From JAGRCP01 sp942490705 (GTDB lineage: Bacteria > Chloroflexota > Anaerolineae > Caldilineales > Caldilineaceae), in contig CALNXY010000014.1 of the NCBI GenBank assembly GCA_942490705.1, positions 186,001-250,000 of the forward strand: 64,000 nucleotides of DNA, in the 5' to 3' direction. Numbering within the stretch: the first letter of the stretch is position 1; each line of letters opens with the position of its first letter. Position numbers and translations under genes: made by a program. A model generated the notes under the pieces. The model was not told where the DNA came from and searched no databases. It saw nothing but the letters and a program-made list of their open reading frames with translations. Shown piece after piece: positions 1 through 8,570 of the stretch.

Positions 1-40
1 CGCGGAATCGTCAAGTTGTTGGCAACTTCATTCCGCGTTT
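1..40. terminator. Two-step hairpin at the window edge
   Basis: Bases 1-8 (CGCGGAAT) pair with 30-37, and an inner stem pairs 13-18 (AAGTTG) with 23-28 around a TTGG loop. Three T follow. It resembles a factor-independent terminator of a gene lying left of the window, but the T run is short. Bases 41-210 hold nothing I can identify. Confidence 0.35.
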
Positions 41-210
41 CGCGTTCTGCACTCCGCGCTTGAAAATTCTAGGTAGAGCGTCTTACAGATACAAATGAGA
101 AGCGTGACTATGATGCCCGTGAACGTCGGTGCGGGAATCGCGCGGCATTCTTTGATCTCTCGAACCATCAACGGAGCAGTTTATTCCAGTTAAAGGGTAC
201 CAAACGCCAC

Positions 211-816
211 ATGCGTGACGCCAGCCTTCGCCGCAAAAAGGATGACATTCTGAACCCGCTGGCCGATCGCTTTCTCGGCTCGGTCCATCCCAACGTAATT
301 TCCGTCATTGCCATGATGGTCGGCCTGACCTCCGTCGCCGCGATCATGGGGCGATTCTTCTGGCTGGGATTGGCGCTTTGGGGCGCCAACCGCATTCTGG
401 ATGGACTGGACGGCGTTGTCGCACGCGCTCACGGCAAACAGAGCGATTTTGGCGGCTACCTCGATCTGATCCTCGATTTCGTGGTCTACCTGGCGATTCC
501 GGCAGCCTTTGTTTATGTCAACCCGACGGCGTTCAATCTGTGGGCGCTGGCGCTGCTCTTTGCCATTTACGTGATCAATACGCTGTCGTGGACGCTGCTC
601 TCGACCATCCTGGAGAAGCGCACCATGCAGACCAGCGGGCGCTTGACCACGATCGAGATGCCACCCGGCCTCATCGAGGGCGCGGAGACCATTGCCTTTT
701 ATACGCTCTTTTACTTCTTGCCCGAGTACAGCGGCATACTCTTCATCACGTTTGGCCTTCTCGTCCTTTTCACCGCCGGCCAGCGCGTCTGGTGGGCGGC
801 CAGGAATCTGCAATAG
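211..816 (+). CDS. CDP-alcohol phosphatidyltransferase family protein
   Basis: This is a 201-aa integral membrane enzyme that transfers a phosphatidyl (or related) group from a CDP-alcohol to a second alcohol in phospholipid synthesis. The family signature is complete: D64, D67, G68, A71, R72, G81, D85 and D89 have exactly the spacing D-x2-D-G-x2-A-R-x8-G-x3-D-x3-D, which binds the metal and CDP. Hydrophobic segments lie at about 28-60, 88-125 and 160-195. The acceptor alcohol cannot be told from sequence. The start is the first ATG after an in-frame stop, and the ribosome site is weak. It lies 27 bases upstream of the TVP38 gene and is probably the first gene of a three-gene operon. Confidence 0.9.
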   Translation: MRDASLRRKKDDILNPLADRFLGSVHPNVISVIAMMVGLTSVAAIMGRFFWLGLALWGANRILDGLDGVVARAHGKQSDFGGYLDLILDFVVYLAIPAAFVYVNPTAFNLWALALLFAIYVINTLSWTLLSTILEKRTMQTSGRLTTIEMPPGLIEGAETIAFYTLFYFLPEYSGILFITFGLLVLFTAGQRVWWAARNLQ

Positions 817-843
817 AAATCGCACCATCTGTAAGGAAATCAC

Positions 844-1641
844 ATGAGCACCAACTCCGAACTTGAAAGCGCGCCGCTGGCAATCGAAGCAAGCCAAGAA
901 ACGAGCTTTCTTGGCCGCCACTGGCAAAAGATCGTCGCACTGCTGCTGTGGGTCGTCATCATCGGCAGCTTCATCTGGTACATCCGTGCCAATGGCTTGA
1001 CCCTTGCCGAGGGCGTCTTCAGTATCTTGACCGAGATTTCGACCAACCCATACGGTCCGCTGCTCTACATCTTGCTCTATGCGCTGCGTCCGCTGACTTT
1101 CTTTTCTGCGGCCCTGCTAACGATATCCGGCGGCTTTCTCTTTGGGCCGGTCTGGGGCGTGGTGTATACCACGATCGGGGCCAATGCATCGGCGATGGTC
1201 GCCTATACGATCGGGCGCTACTTTGGCAATGGCGTGCTCGAGGGCGATGACTCAGACGGGATCATTCAGCGCTATGCAACCCGCATGCGTGAGAACAGCT
1301 TCCTGACCGTGCTGATCATGCGCTTCATCTTTCTGCCCTACGATCTGGTCAACTATGCGTCGGGCTTCCTGCGCATCGACTGGAAGGCATTTCTGCTGGC
1401 AACAATCATTGGTTCTATTCCCGGCACCATCGCCTTCGTGCTGCTGGGCGCATCAGCCACGCCCCAAGAGATCGAAAATCTCTTTCTGACCGGTGAGATC
1501 CCGAGCCTGGATTGGCGGGTGCTGGCACTTTCGGCCGTGATGTTTGCCATCAGCATCGGCCTTTCGATCTATTTCAAGCGGCGCGAGCAGGCGAACGAAG
1601 CCTCGAGCGCGCCTGTAGCCGATTCATCGACCGCACAATAA
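844..1641 (+). CDS. TVP38/TMEM64 (VTT domain) membrane protein
   Basis: This 265-aa protein has several membrane helices and a VTT/DedA-like core. The hallmark is the glycine-rich stretch around residues 95-130 (GGFLFGPVWG followed by GANASAMVAYTIGRYFG). The family is thought to act in lipid scrambling or membrane homeostasis, but no reaction is established for this member. An AAGGAA site lies just before the ATG. In many bacteria TVP38 proteins are adjacent or fused to a mercuric-reductase-like flavoprotein, and the next gene downstream is exactly that. The hydrophilic C-terminus is rich in Ala, Ser and Glu. Confidence 0.88.
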   Translation: MSTNSELESAPLAIEASQETSFLGRHWQKIVALLLWVVIIGSFIWYIRANGLTLAEGVFSILTEISTNPYGPLLYILLYALRPLTFFSAALLTISGGFLFGPVWGVVYTTIGANASAMVAYTIGRYFGNGVLEGDDSDGIIQRYATRMRENSFLTVLIMRFIFLPYDLVNYASGFLRIDWKAFLLATIIGSIPGTIAFVLLGASATPQEIENLFLTGEIPSLDWRVLALSAVMFAISIGLSIYFKRREQANEASSAPVADSSTAQ

Positions 1642-1716
1642 TCGCACAGGAATCTATATGGGCACGACGCCGCGCCCGCTCCAGCACAAGATCCGACGTC
1701 CTGAAAGGAACATAGC

Positions 1717-3309
1717 ATGGAAGAGCTTCACACCGCACCCGCACGCGTGCCGAGCACCAACGGTCACCATCCTGATTCCGCTGATACGGCGAATGGGGTG
1801 CAGGTCGCGCCTATGGATAAGTACAATCGTCAATTGGTCGCCAACGTGCATCCGCCGACCTGGGAGAACCCCACGCCGGGAGGCGCCTACAACCTGGTCG
1901 TCATCGGTGGCGGTTCAGCCGGTCTGTTGGCCGCCGTCGGCGCAGCCGGTCTGGGTGCAAAAGTAGCGCTAATCGAGCGTCATCTGCTGGGCGGCGACTG
2001 CCTGAACGTTGGCTGCGTCCCGTCAAAGGCCGTCATTCGCAGCTCCAAGGTTCTGGGCGAGATCGCGCGCGCCGGTGAATTTGGGGTAGAGATCGCGCCG
2101 GGCTCGGTCCAGGTCAATTTCGGCGCCGTCATGGAGCGCATGCGCCGAGTGCGGTCCGAGATTTCCGAGCACGATTCAGCCCAGCGTTTTGCCGATCTGG
2201 GCATCGACCTTTACCTGGGTGACGGTCGCTTCACCGGGCCGGATACGATCGAAGTGGCGGGACAAAGCCTGACCTTCAAGAAGGCGCTGATTTCCACCGG
2301 CTCGCGCCCCATGCACCTGCCCATTCCCGGCGCGGCGGAGGCCGGCTACCTGACCAACGAAACGGTCTGGTCGTTAACCGAATTGCCGCCCCGTCTCGCC
2401 GTAATCGGCGCCGGCCCAATTGGTGTCGAATTGGCCCAATCCTTCCGTCGCTTTGGCGCCGAGGTAACCATCTTTGATATCGGTCCCCGACTGTTGGGCC
2501 GAGAGGACGAAGACGCGGCCGCGGTCATCCGCACGGTCTTTGAGGATGAAGGCATCGAACTGGCTCTGGGCGCGCAGATCAGTCAGGTCCGGGTCGAAAA
2601 TGGCGCGAAGGTCATCGACTATACGCTGGATGGCGAAGAACGCAGCGCAGCGGTAGACGAAATCCTGATGGCCGCCGGCCGCGTGCCCAATATCGACACG
2701 CTTGATCTGGAAGCAGCCGGCATCGACTATCATAAGAGGGGCGTCACGGTCAGCGATACGCTGCAGACGAGCAACCCAAACGTCTACGCTGCGGGCGACG
2801 TCGCGATCAAGTACCAGTTCACCCACACGGCCGACGCCACCAGTCGCATCGTGCTGCAAAATGCGCTCTTTCCCGGCCCCAAAAAGAAGGTGAGCGATCT
2901 GGTCATCCCGTGGTCGACCTACACCGATCCTGAGGTTGCGCATGTCGGCCTCTATCCCAGCGACGCGGCCGAGCAGGGCATGGCCATCGACACCTACGTG
3001 CAGGCGATTGGCGACACGGACCGGGGTCGGGCCGACGGCGACAGCAAGAGCTTCGTCAAAGTCCATACCAAGCAAGGGACCGACGAAATTGTCGGCGCCA
3101 CCATCGTCGCCAAGCACGCCGGCGAGCTGATCAGCGAGTTGACGCTGGCCATTACCGCGGGCATCGGTCTCAAGACGCTGGCCACCGTGATTCATCCGTA
3201 CCCGACGCAAGCCGAGGCAATCAAGAAGATCGCCGACGCCTACAACCGCACGCGCTTCTCGCCCACGATGCAGGGCATGGCCGGGCGCTGGTTTTCCTGG
3301 CAACGGTAG
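1717..3309 (+). CDS. FAD-dependent pyridine nucleotide-disulfide oxidoreductase, mercuric-reductase-like
   Basis: This is a 530-aa class I flavoprotein disulfide reductase. An FAD-binding GGGSAG motif is near residue 65, and the redox pair C95-x4-C100 lies in GGDCLNVGCVPSK. An NAD(P)-binding GAGPIGVE motif is near 230 and an FAD motif ending in AAGDV near 355. The C-terminal HPYPTQAE carries the His-Glu pair of the dimer interface. It lacks the N-terminal HMA domain and terminal Cys pair of true MerA, so mercury reduction is unlikely. It has about 57 residues before the fold, and an ATG at 1813 would remove 32 of them. I keep 1717 because of the GAAAGGA site. It probably works with the upstream TVP38 protein. 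Confidence 0.9.
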   Translation: MEELHTAPARVPSTNGHHPDSADTANGVQVAPMDKYNRQLVANVHPPTWENPTPGGAYNLVVIGGGSAGLLAAVGAAGLGAKVALIERHLLGGDCLNVGCVPSKAVIRSSKVLGEIARAGEFGVEIAPGSVQVNFGAVMERMRRVRSEISEHDSAQRFADLGIDLYLGDGRFTGPDTIEVAGQSLTFKKALISTGSRPMHLPIPGAAEAGYLTNETVWSLTELPPRLAVIGAGPIGVELAQSFRRFGAEVTIFDIGPRLLGREDEDAAAVIRTVFEDEGIELALGAQISQVRVENGAKVIDYTLDGEERSAAVDEILMAAGRVPNIDTLDLEAAGIDYHKRGVTVSDTLQTSNPNVYAAGDVAIKYQFTHTADATSRIVLQNALFPGPKKKVSDLVIPWSTYTDPEVAHVGLYPSDAAEQGMAIDTYVQAIGDTDRGRADGDSKSFVKVHTKQGTDEIVGATIVAKHAGELISELTLAITAGIGLKTLATVIHPYPTQAEAIKKIADAYNRTRFSPTMQGMAGRWFSWQR

Positions 3310-3378
3310 GATCGTGAACGGGCTGCAGGGAATCGATCGTTGGTCAACCCGAATGTGGTGATCGCCCGAGAGACGTTA

Positions 3379-3409
3379 CGTTGCATGGTATAGACATGGC
3401 AATGCAACG
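3379..3409. terminator. Inverted repeat downstream of the flavoprotein gene
   Basis: CGTTGCAT at 3379-3386 is repeated inverted at 3402-3409 around a 15-base loop. It has no T run, so it may be a weak or Rho-assisted terminator or an unrelated palindrome. Confidence 0.25.
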
Positions 3410-3485
3410 CCTCTACAATCGGCGTAGACGATGATCGCCGGCGCCCGCGCGGGCAGGAAATCACAGCGTTTTTGGCGTCCGAAAT

Positions 3486-3514
3486 TTGACAATGACGGGC
3501 CTCGCATGTATAAT
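3486..3514 (+). promoter_or_regulatory. Consensus sigma70 promoter of the tRNA cluster
   Basis: TTGACA at 3486-3491 and TATAAT at 3509-3514 are both perfect hexamers with a 17-base spacer. The first tRNA begins 78 bases downstream of the -10, as expected for a strong stable-RNA promoter. Confidence 0.85.
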
Positions 3515-3591
3515 CGCAACGTTGTAACGCTTACGCAGTGCTTGTTCGCTGCCGGCCTGCCAACCCGTCAATCGACAAGGTCGCCGAACGC

Positions 3592-3683
<92 letters not shown>

Positions 3684-3711
3684 AAGATGTCGGCGCCAAG
3701 TAAGCAAATTC

Positions 3712-3805
<94 letters not shown>

Positions 3806-3824
3806 TCAATACATGTTTGGTTTT

Positions 3825-3900
3825 GTCCTCGTAGCTCAGCGGATAGAGCGCTTCCCTGCGGAGGAAGAGGTCAGAGGTTCAAATCCTCTCGAGGACGCCA
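3825..3900 (+). tRNA. tRNA-Arg (GCG)
   Basis: The acceptor stem GTCCTCG pairs with CGAGGAC at 3890-3896, and the CCA end is encoded at 3898-3900. The anticodon stem CTTCC/GGAAG encloses CTGCGGA, so the anticodon is GCG at 3858-3860. Most bacteria read CGC/CGU with an ACG anticodon that is edited to inosine, so an unedited G34 is less usual. Confidence 0.94.
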
Positions 3901-3930
3901 TCGCCTTGACGGCAGATGATTGCCAAGGCA

Positions 3931-3986
3931 GACAGAAAAGGGGCCCCATTCCTTCTTAATCGACGGAATGGGGTCCCTTTTCTGTC
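3931..3986. terminator. Long hairpin after the tRNA cluster
   Basis: A 22-base arm at 3931-3952 is repeated inverted at 3965-3986 with one mismatch. The stem has a GC-rich centre, and A/T-rich flanks give U runs on both strands. It probably ends the tRNA transcript and may also stop transcripts of the minus-strand SDR gene. Confidence 0.7.
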
Positions 3987-4115
3987 GTGGATCCACTTTC
4001 TGAGTTGTATGCGCAGGTCGCCGAGACGGTCGACCGGGTCGATCGCATGCACCGCCTCAAGGTCGCCATCGACCGATTACATCCCCCACACGAACTCCTC
4101 TACCACAGCGTGTAG
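3987..4115 (+). other. Possible gene remnant, 42 codons
   Basis: An open frame from GTG 3987 to TAG 4113-4115 has protein-like composition (LSELYAQVAETVDRVDRMHR at its start). No ribosome site precedes it and its end overlaps the tail of the SDR gene. I do not recognise it, and it may be the tail of a lost gene or chance. Confidence 0.15.
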
Positions 4116-4867
4116 CCGCCATCAATCACCAGATCATGCCCTGTGACGTAAGCGGACGCAGCCGAAGCCAGGAAGAGCGCTGCCCCCTGTAGATCTTCGG
4201 GGGTGCCAAGTCGTCTCATCGGCGTATTGTCGATCCAGGTCGACCCCATCGTCGGCTCGGCCGCGGCGGTCATCGGCGTGCGCGTATGGCCGGGACTGAG
4301 CGTGTTGACGCGCACGCCGCGGTCGGCCCATTCTGCGGCGCATGAGCGGGAGTATTGGATCACGCCGGCTTTTGCGGCGTTGTAGTGGGAATGAAGCTGA
4401 GGTCGGTTGACGATTTGCCCCGACATGGACGCAATGTTGATGATGGATCCCGACCCTTGCGCAAGCATCACTGCTCCCTCGGCGCGCGTGCAAAGATAGA
4501 TGCCTTTCAGGTCGACGCCCACGATGGCGTCCCATTCTGCCTCAGCAAGTTCTTCCGCCGGGCTGATCTTGGCGACGCCGGCGCTGTTGATTGCCACGTC
4601 CAGGCGCCCCCAGGCCTCGAATACCTGCTCCACCATCTGCTGCACTTCTTCTGCCCTGAGCACATCCACGCGGATGGCCAGCGTCCGCACGCCGTATGCG
4701 GTCAACGCTTGCGCCCTGGCTTGGGCAGATGCCAAATCAAGATCGGCGATGGCGACGTCTGCGCCGGCTTCGGCCAGCGCTTGTGCCAGCGCAGCGCCAA
4801 TGCCTCGTCCACCGCCTGTCACCAGGGCAGTCTGATTGCATAGGGAGAATCGATCGAGAATGGACAT
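4100..4867 (-). CDS. SDR-family NAD(P)-dependent oxidoreductase
   Basis: This 255-aa classical short-chain dehydrogenase has the cofactor motif TGGGRGIG near residues 17-24. An acidic residue after beta-2 (ADLDLA) suggests NAD preference. It also has NSAGV near 94, the catalytic Ser in NIASMSG, and YNAAK with the catalytic Tyr and Lys. The C-terminus VIDGGYTLW is typical. The likely reaction is oxidation or reduction of a polyol or sugar-derived alcohol, with unknown substrate. It stands alone on the minus strand after the tRNA cluster. Confidence 0.9.
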   Translation of the reverse strand: MSILDRFSLCNQTALVTGGGRGIGAALAQALAEAGADVAIADLDLASAQARAQALTAYGVRTLAIRVDVLRAEEVQQMVEQVFEAWGRLDVAINSAGVAKISPAEELAEAEWDAIVGVDLKGIYLCTRAEGAVMLAQGSGSIINIASMSGQIVNRPQLHSHYNAAKAGVIQYSRSCAAEWADRGVRVNTLSPGHTRTPMTAAAEPTMGSTWIDNTPMRRLGTPEDLQGAALFLASAASAYVTGHDLVIDGGYTLW

Positions 4868-4882
4868 GATTTTTACCTCGCT

Positions 4883-5161
4883 TCAACTGTAGCGGCGACG
4901 TGTACACTGCCGCGAAAGAACGATTTGCTTCTCGGCTTGTTGCCTTTGGGGACCTAAAGTGGGCGTTGCTTCACTTGCCGCAACCACCGTCTGAATGACC
5001 TTCTGCGGCTCTGCGTTGGGATCGCAGACGTACGCCTCAATTACGAGACTGCCTACAGCTACGGCACCACACAAGGAAGCATAACACTTCCTGGCCGTTC
5101 CATCCACCGCCGCTGCGTTAAGACAGGATGCTCCGGTGATCACAGGCGCCGCGATCGGCAC
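4883..5161 (-). CDS. Hypothetical small protein (doubtful)
   Basis: This is a 92-codon open frame with no family I recognise. It has an Ala-rich hydrophobic middle (SLCGAVAVGSLVIEAYVC) that could be one membrane segment, and four or more cysteines. No clear ribosome site is visible. The surrounding stretch 4868-5366 has no other convincing gene, so this may be a degenerate remnant at the left edge of the accessory island. Confidence 0.2.
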   Translation of the reverse strand: MPIAAPVITGASCLNAAAVDGTARKCYASLCGAVAVGSLVIEAYVCDPNAEPQKVIQTVVAASEATPTLGPQRQQAEKQIVLSRQCTRRRYS

Positions 5162-5341
5162 TGTTTCTCAGCGATGGCTTCAAGCGACTCGGTACACGGA
5201 CCATGCAGTGGGGCTTTGCCTTCCAGGACGGAAGAAGAAGAGACCGCTACACCCCACGCGGCCAGTGTAAAAAAGTCGTGACCTAACTGATCGTGAAGTC
5301 GTCCGCCCGTAGGAGGAAGCTTCGGTCGTCATGGCCGGGGA

Positions 5342-5596
5342 TTGCCCATTGGAACGGTCGGCGTCCAGCCCGGACCGGCTGAGTTAGCCGCAGGTCCGAC
5401 CTTCGCCAGGTATCCGTGTAGCCCCACGACCGACGAAAACGGCCTGCCCATCTGGCTCATCGTCGACGGCAAGCAGGCCCAGCGTCGTGAGAAGCAGGGC
5501 GATGTCTGGTACAGCGTGAAGTTGCTCGATGGGAGTTATGAACAGGTGCTGCGCATCCCCAAGGGCGAGCAGGCGCCGCCTGTGCGGGGGGTGTAG
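5342..5596 (+). pseudogene. Module family, copy 1 (5' truncated)
   Basis: Bases from about 5367 to 5596 repeat, at DNA and protein level, a module also found at 7437-7681 and 9221-9382. The shared tail reads WLIVDGKQAQRREKQGDVWY and then a VLRIPKGEQ-PPVRG ending with a stop. Here the part upstream of the proline-rich PGPAELAAGPTF segment diverges from copy 2, and no good ATG or ribosome site is present (TTG at 5342 is the only option). I read it as a truncated copy. No known function is recognised. Confidence 0.6.
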
Positions 5597-5931
5597 GCCA
5601 GCTTGATGGTTGATAAACCTGGCTGGCGTATATGTGTGGCACGCTGCGATTTCCGCCTTACGTCTGGAATTTTGAATAGTGCGACCATCATCGCCGCTCT
5701 GTCGGGCTCAGCGCTTGCGCTTGCTGCCGTTGCGTCGTTTGGCTACAATACGTTCACTTGGCCACCATTTTGTTCGAGCACGGTACGCTGCAAAAGAATT
5801 GAAATTCCGTAACGTATCGTATGAACGCCTTAGCCCCACGCTGATCATGCGGCAGCAGCTAATCTACAGAGAACACTGGCGTCACTTGCACCGCATGATA
5901 CTTGCTCGTTGAGCAGGACAAAGGAGGAGTG
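5597..5931. other. Intergenic stretch without a gene
   Basis: No coding frame is convincing here. The 14-mer GTTTGGCTACAATA at 5737-5750 recurs exactly at 9501-9514, in both cases 120-140 bases after the stop of a module copy. It contains a -10-like TACAATA and could be a promoter carried along with the module. Confidence 0.4.
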
Positions 5932-6372
5932 ATGGCTCCACAGCATCCAACCATGACAGTGCTGCATCGGCAGTTGACAGCGAAGGAACGCAAGATGCTT
6001 GAGAAGCCAGCGTTTGTTCATGGTGGCGTCGTTTTACCTGACGAGACACCTCACGTATCGGCGATGTGGGTGGATTTGGACGGTGAAGACATCATTCTCA
6101 ACACAGCAGAGGGGCGGACCAAGGCCAACGTCCTGCGCCTCGGAAGTCCGGTTGCGCTCAGTCTCCTTGATCCTGAAAACCCCTACCGCAACCTCAGCCT
6201 GCGCGGTCGAGTCGTCGAGGTCATTAGTGAAGAGCAGGGCGCTGGCGCAGGGATCAACCGGCTTGCCAAGAAGTATCTCGGAGTGGAAGAATATCCGGCT
6301 CGCACTCCTAGAGAGCGACGGGTGCAGTTCTTGGTGCGTCCCGCGGTTATCAGTGGTTGGGGCAAAGATTAA
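5932..6372 (+). CDS. PPOX-class (pyridoxamine 5'-phosphate oxidase-like) flavoprotein, copy A
   Basis: This 146-aa single-domain split-barrel protein belongs to the PPOX class that binds FMN or F420. The core TPHVSAMWVDLDGEDIILNT, then AEGRTKANVLR and NPYRNLSLRGRVVEV, is typical of small reductases of this group. The ATG at 5932 is chosen because AGGAGG stands just before it. A second copy of identical length lies at 10861-11301 and is closely similar throughout. The substrate is unknown, and F420 dependence is an inference from family resemblance. Confidence 0.85.
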   Translation: MAPQHPTMTVLHRQLTAKERKMLEKPAFVHGGVVLPDETPHVSAMWVDLDGEDIILNTAEGRTKANVLRLGSPVALSLLDPENPYRNLSLRGRVVEVISEEQGAGAGINRLAKKYLGVEEYPARTPRERRVQFLVRPAVISGWGKD

Positions 6373-6527
6373 CATGGCGGTCTTGCGGGCCATTCCTTGG
6401 CGCAGCACCTACGCCGCTCGTGCTTGGGTTGTGAATCATCGGGAAATTCGATTTTCGCTTCCCACGGATCGCTGCAGCCACCTTACGAAGATTGACACAG
6501 GGCAGTCGGGCAAAGTATGATTTTCAC

Positions 6528-6779
6528 ATGAACATATCACTCGATATCTCTCAGGATATACTTGACTCCGCACGTTTGACGGTACCAGAACTGAAGCGCG
6601 AAGTCGCGGTTCATCTCTATGCCGAAGGCCGGCTATCTGTCGGCAAGGCACGAGAACTCGCCGACATGTCCCTGTGGGAATTCCGGCAACTCCTGGCATC
6701 GCGTAAAATTCCGGCTCATTTCAGCCTGGACGATCTGCAAGATGACGTTGCCACGCTCCAGAAGCTACAGCAATCGTGA
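6528..6779 (+). CDS. UPF0175 family protein, probable antitoxin
   Basis: This 83-aa protein has the UPF0175 pattern: VPELKREVAVHLYAEGRLSV, then GKARELADMSLWEFRQLLASRKI, a helix-turn-helix-like region. The family usually precedes a DUF3368 PIN-like protein, and here the two overlap by four bases (GTGA). The ATG at 6528 is preferred over an upstream ATG because the conserved part begins just after it. It is likely the antitoxin and autorepressor of the pair. Confidence 0.85.
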   Translation: MNISLDISQDILDSARLTVPELKREVAVHLYAEGRLSVGKARELADMSLWEFRQLLASRKIPAHFSLDDLQDDVATLQKLQQS

Positions 6780-7261
6780 TTGTGGTCAGCAATACCTCCC
6801 CCATTACCAATCTGGCTGCAATCGGGCAGTTCGATCTGCTCCATAAGCTGTATGGGGAAGTCTATATCCCTGATTCGGTTTGGGCGGAGTTGAATGCCGA
6901 TGACCGACCATGGCCCGGCAGCGTCGAAGTAGCCGGTGCATCATGGGTGGAACGGCGTACTGCCGGCCTTCGGGAGCTAGTCGTAGCGTTCGAGCGAGAC
7001 CTTGATCGCGGTGCAGCCGAAGCAATCGCCCTTGCAATCGAGATTGGTGCCGATCTGATACTACTAGACGAGCACGAAGGACGCCGAATCGCGCAGCGAC
7101 ACAAGCTGAATGTAATCGGCGTGCTCGGAATATTGCTTGATGCCAAACGGAGAGGGTTCATCGACATCGTGATGCCCTTTGTGGAAAGCCTCCACCAAAC
7201 AGCCGGATTCTATCTGAGCGATCAGATCGTTGATGCGGTAAGAAACCTTGCCGGTGAATGA
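6776..7261 (+). CDS. DUF3368 PIN-like protein, probable toxin ribonuclease
   Basis: This 161-aa protein with a GTG start has the DUF3368 pattern: VVSNTSPITNLAAIG at the N-terminus, LDRGAAEAIALA in the middle and LILLDEHEGRRIA later, which carry the acidic metal-binding residues of PIN-like RNases. The first aspartate common in the family (VSDTSP) is Asn here, which could weaken catalysis. It is translationally coupled to the UPF0175 gene. Confidence 0.85.
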   Translation: MIVVSNTSPITNLAAIGQFDLLHKLYGEVYIPDSVWAELNADDRPWPGSVEVAGASWVERRTAGLRELVVAFERDLDRGAAEAIALAIEIGADLILLDEHEGRRIAQRHKLNVIGVLGILLDAKRRGFIDIVMPFVESLHQTAGFYLSDQIVDAVRNLAGE

Positions 7262-7348
7262 TTTTGAATTAATGGCGTTATCGCTGCCGACATGCCTCGT
7301 GGTCTTCCTCAAATAATCCGCACCGTTACACCAATTTGTATACCAAAC

Positions 7349-7681
7349 ATGACTGAGAAGATGGCACATTCACCCCGCCTCGACCGCGCCGACGCCATCG
7401 GCCAACACTACGCCGCCCACGGCTGGGCCCTGGCCGAAGCCCAGCCCCGCACGCCCGGCCCGGCTGAGCTGGCCGCGGGTCCGACGTTTGCCGGGTATCC
7501 ATGCAGCCCCACGACCGACGACAACGGCCTGCCCACCTGGCTCATCGTCGACGGCAAGCAGGCCCAGCGCCGCGAGAAGCAGGGCGATGTCTGGTACAGC
7601 GTGAAGTTGGTTGATGGGAGCTATGAGCAGGTCCTGCGTATCCCCAAGGGCGAGCAGGCGCCGCCCGTGCGCGGTGTATAG
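7349..7681 (+). CDS. Module family, copy 2 (longest copy), unknown function
   Basis: This encodes about 110 aa from the ATG at 7349, with another ATG at 7361. It has the fullest form of the repeated module. An N-terminal helix-like part (RADAIGQHYAAHGWALAEAQ) is followed by a Pro/Ala linker PGPAELAAGPTFAGYP and the conserved tail WLIVDGKQAQRREKQGDVWY. The DNA from the linker onward closely matches 5367-5596, and the N-terminal half matches 17088-17165. No known domain is recognised. The basic, Arg/Lys-rich tail could bind nucleic acid, but this is only inference. Confidence 0.5.
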   Translation: MTEKMAHSPRLDRADAIGQHYAAHGWALAEAQPRTPGPAELAAGPTFAGYPCSPTTDDNGLPTWLIVDGKQAQRREKQGDVWYSVKLVDGSYEQVLRIPKGEQAPPVRGV

Positions 7682-7723
7682 TTCCCGAGGCGGTCGGTGG
7701 CTGATAGTCTGACCTGGGCATGT

Positions 7724-7740
7724 CCTGAGCCTGTCGAAGG
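7724..7740. repeat. REP-like motif CCTGAGCCTGTCGAAGG
   Basis: This short motif is seen as a dispersed repeat in many bacterial genomes. A partial variant, ACTTGTCGAAG, follows about 90 bases later. It lies in the otherwise gene-free stretch 7682-7933. Confidence 0.4.
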
Positions 7741-7933
7741 ACCGGGCCGTTGCCCGAGCATCGGCGCACATGATTGCAGCTCGCAATGCGCTCATCGCAG
7801 CATGGCTTGGCTGCTGCCCGGGCCCTCACTTGTCGAAGATTCGCAGTGTCTTCTATACACATACACGCCTTATGGATATCATTACGATTGCGTTCCTCGG
7901 CCAGGTATTCGTGGTTTTGGCAGGAATGGATGA

Positions 7934-8128
7934 GCGCGGCCCGTACGTCAGCATGACCTTTGTTGCTATTTGCTCAACGGGGAACTGGACATTGTGCCCA
8001 AGGAAGAGTCCTATGCCCTTTACCGTCACATAGCGCAAGCGGTGGCTTGCCCGGCACAAGGTATGCCAGGACGGGATTGGCCGTATAGCGTTCAGCATGC
8101 CTTGGATGAGCTGAATTACGCCCTATGA
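7934..8128 (+). pseudogene. Gene fragment without a start codon
   Basis: An open frame of 64 codons ending at TGA 8126-8128 has clear protein character: LLNGELDIVPKEESYALYRH near its start and WPYSVQHALDELNYAL at the end. It follows an in-frame stop directly and has no ATG, GTG or ribosome site at its beginning. I do not recognise the family. It is probably the tail of a decayed gene. Confidence 0.4.
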
Positions 8129-8222
8129 GAAGCTGCGCCGCATGCATCTTGCCTGAACGAACTCGTCACAGTACAGCCGTCAACGAAAACCGTGGCGTCT
8201 GCAAAACTGTTCTTCGGCGCCA

Positions 8223-8570
8223 TCATAGAGGCAAGTACTCAACACGGTTAGACATCTCTTCCGGCTCTACTACCCGGGCCAGCAATTCAAGATCGCGTAT
8301 AGCCCGGCCTATGGTCACGTTCAGTTGGTGAGCGTAGACAATACCGACAAAATCGCGTCCTGCCCGTTGCCATTGGCCGGATATGATGAGGAAATCGGTG
8401 TCCTGGCTGAACAAAATTCGTCCCAGCGCAGTTGCCCTGGCCAATAGGTCCTCATCACTTTCCTTTGACTGGCCGTCCTCGTAGGCTGTGAGCACATCGA
8501 TTCCACGTCTACGTAAACCGTCAGTAATTTGCGCCGGCACATGCTGATCCATGTAGTAGCGCAGGCTCAT
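8223..8570 (-). CDS. DUF5615 PIN-like protein, probable toxin (pair 1)
   Basis: This 115-aa protein has the DUF5615 pattern: YYMDQHVPAQITDGLRRRGI with the early Asp, then ATALGRILFSQDTDF with the second acidic cluster. These are predicted PIN-like RNases. Its start overlaps the stop of the upstream DUF433 gene by four bases. The pair matches a second DUF433/DUF5615 pair at 16397-17003, but the two pairs are diverged rather than recent copies. Confidence 0.85.
   Translation of the reverse strand: MSLRYYMDQHVPAQITDGLRRRGIDVLTAYEDGQSKESDEDLLARATALGRILFSQDTDFLIISGQWQRAGRDFVGIVYAHQLNVTIGRAIRDLELLARVVEPEEMSNRVEYLPL

Noticed and set aside
1717..3309. True mercuric reductase MerA
   Set aside because: No N-terminal HMA domain, no C-terminal vicinal Cys pair and no other mer genes nearby.
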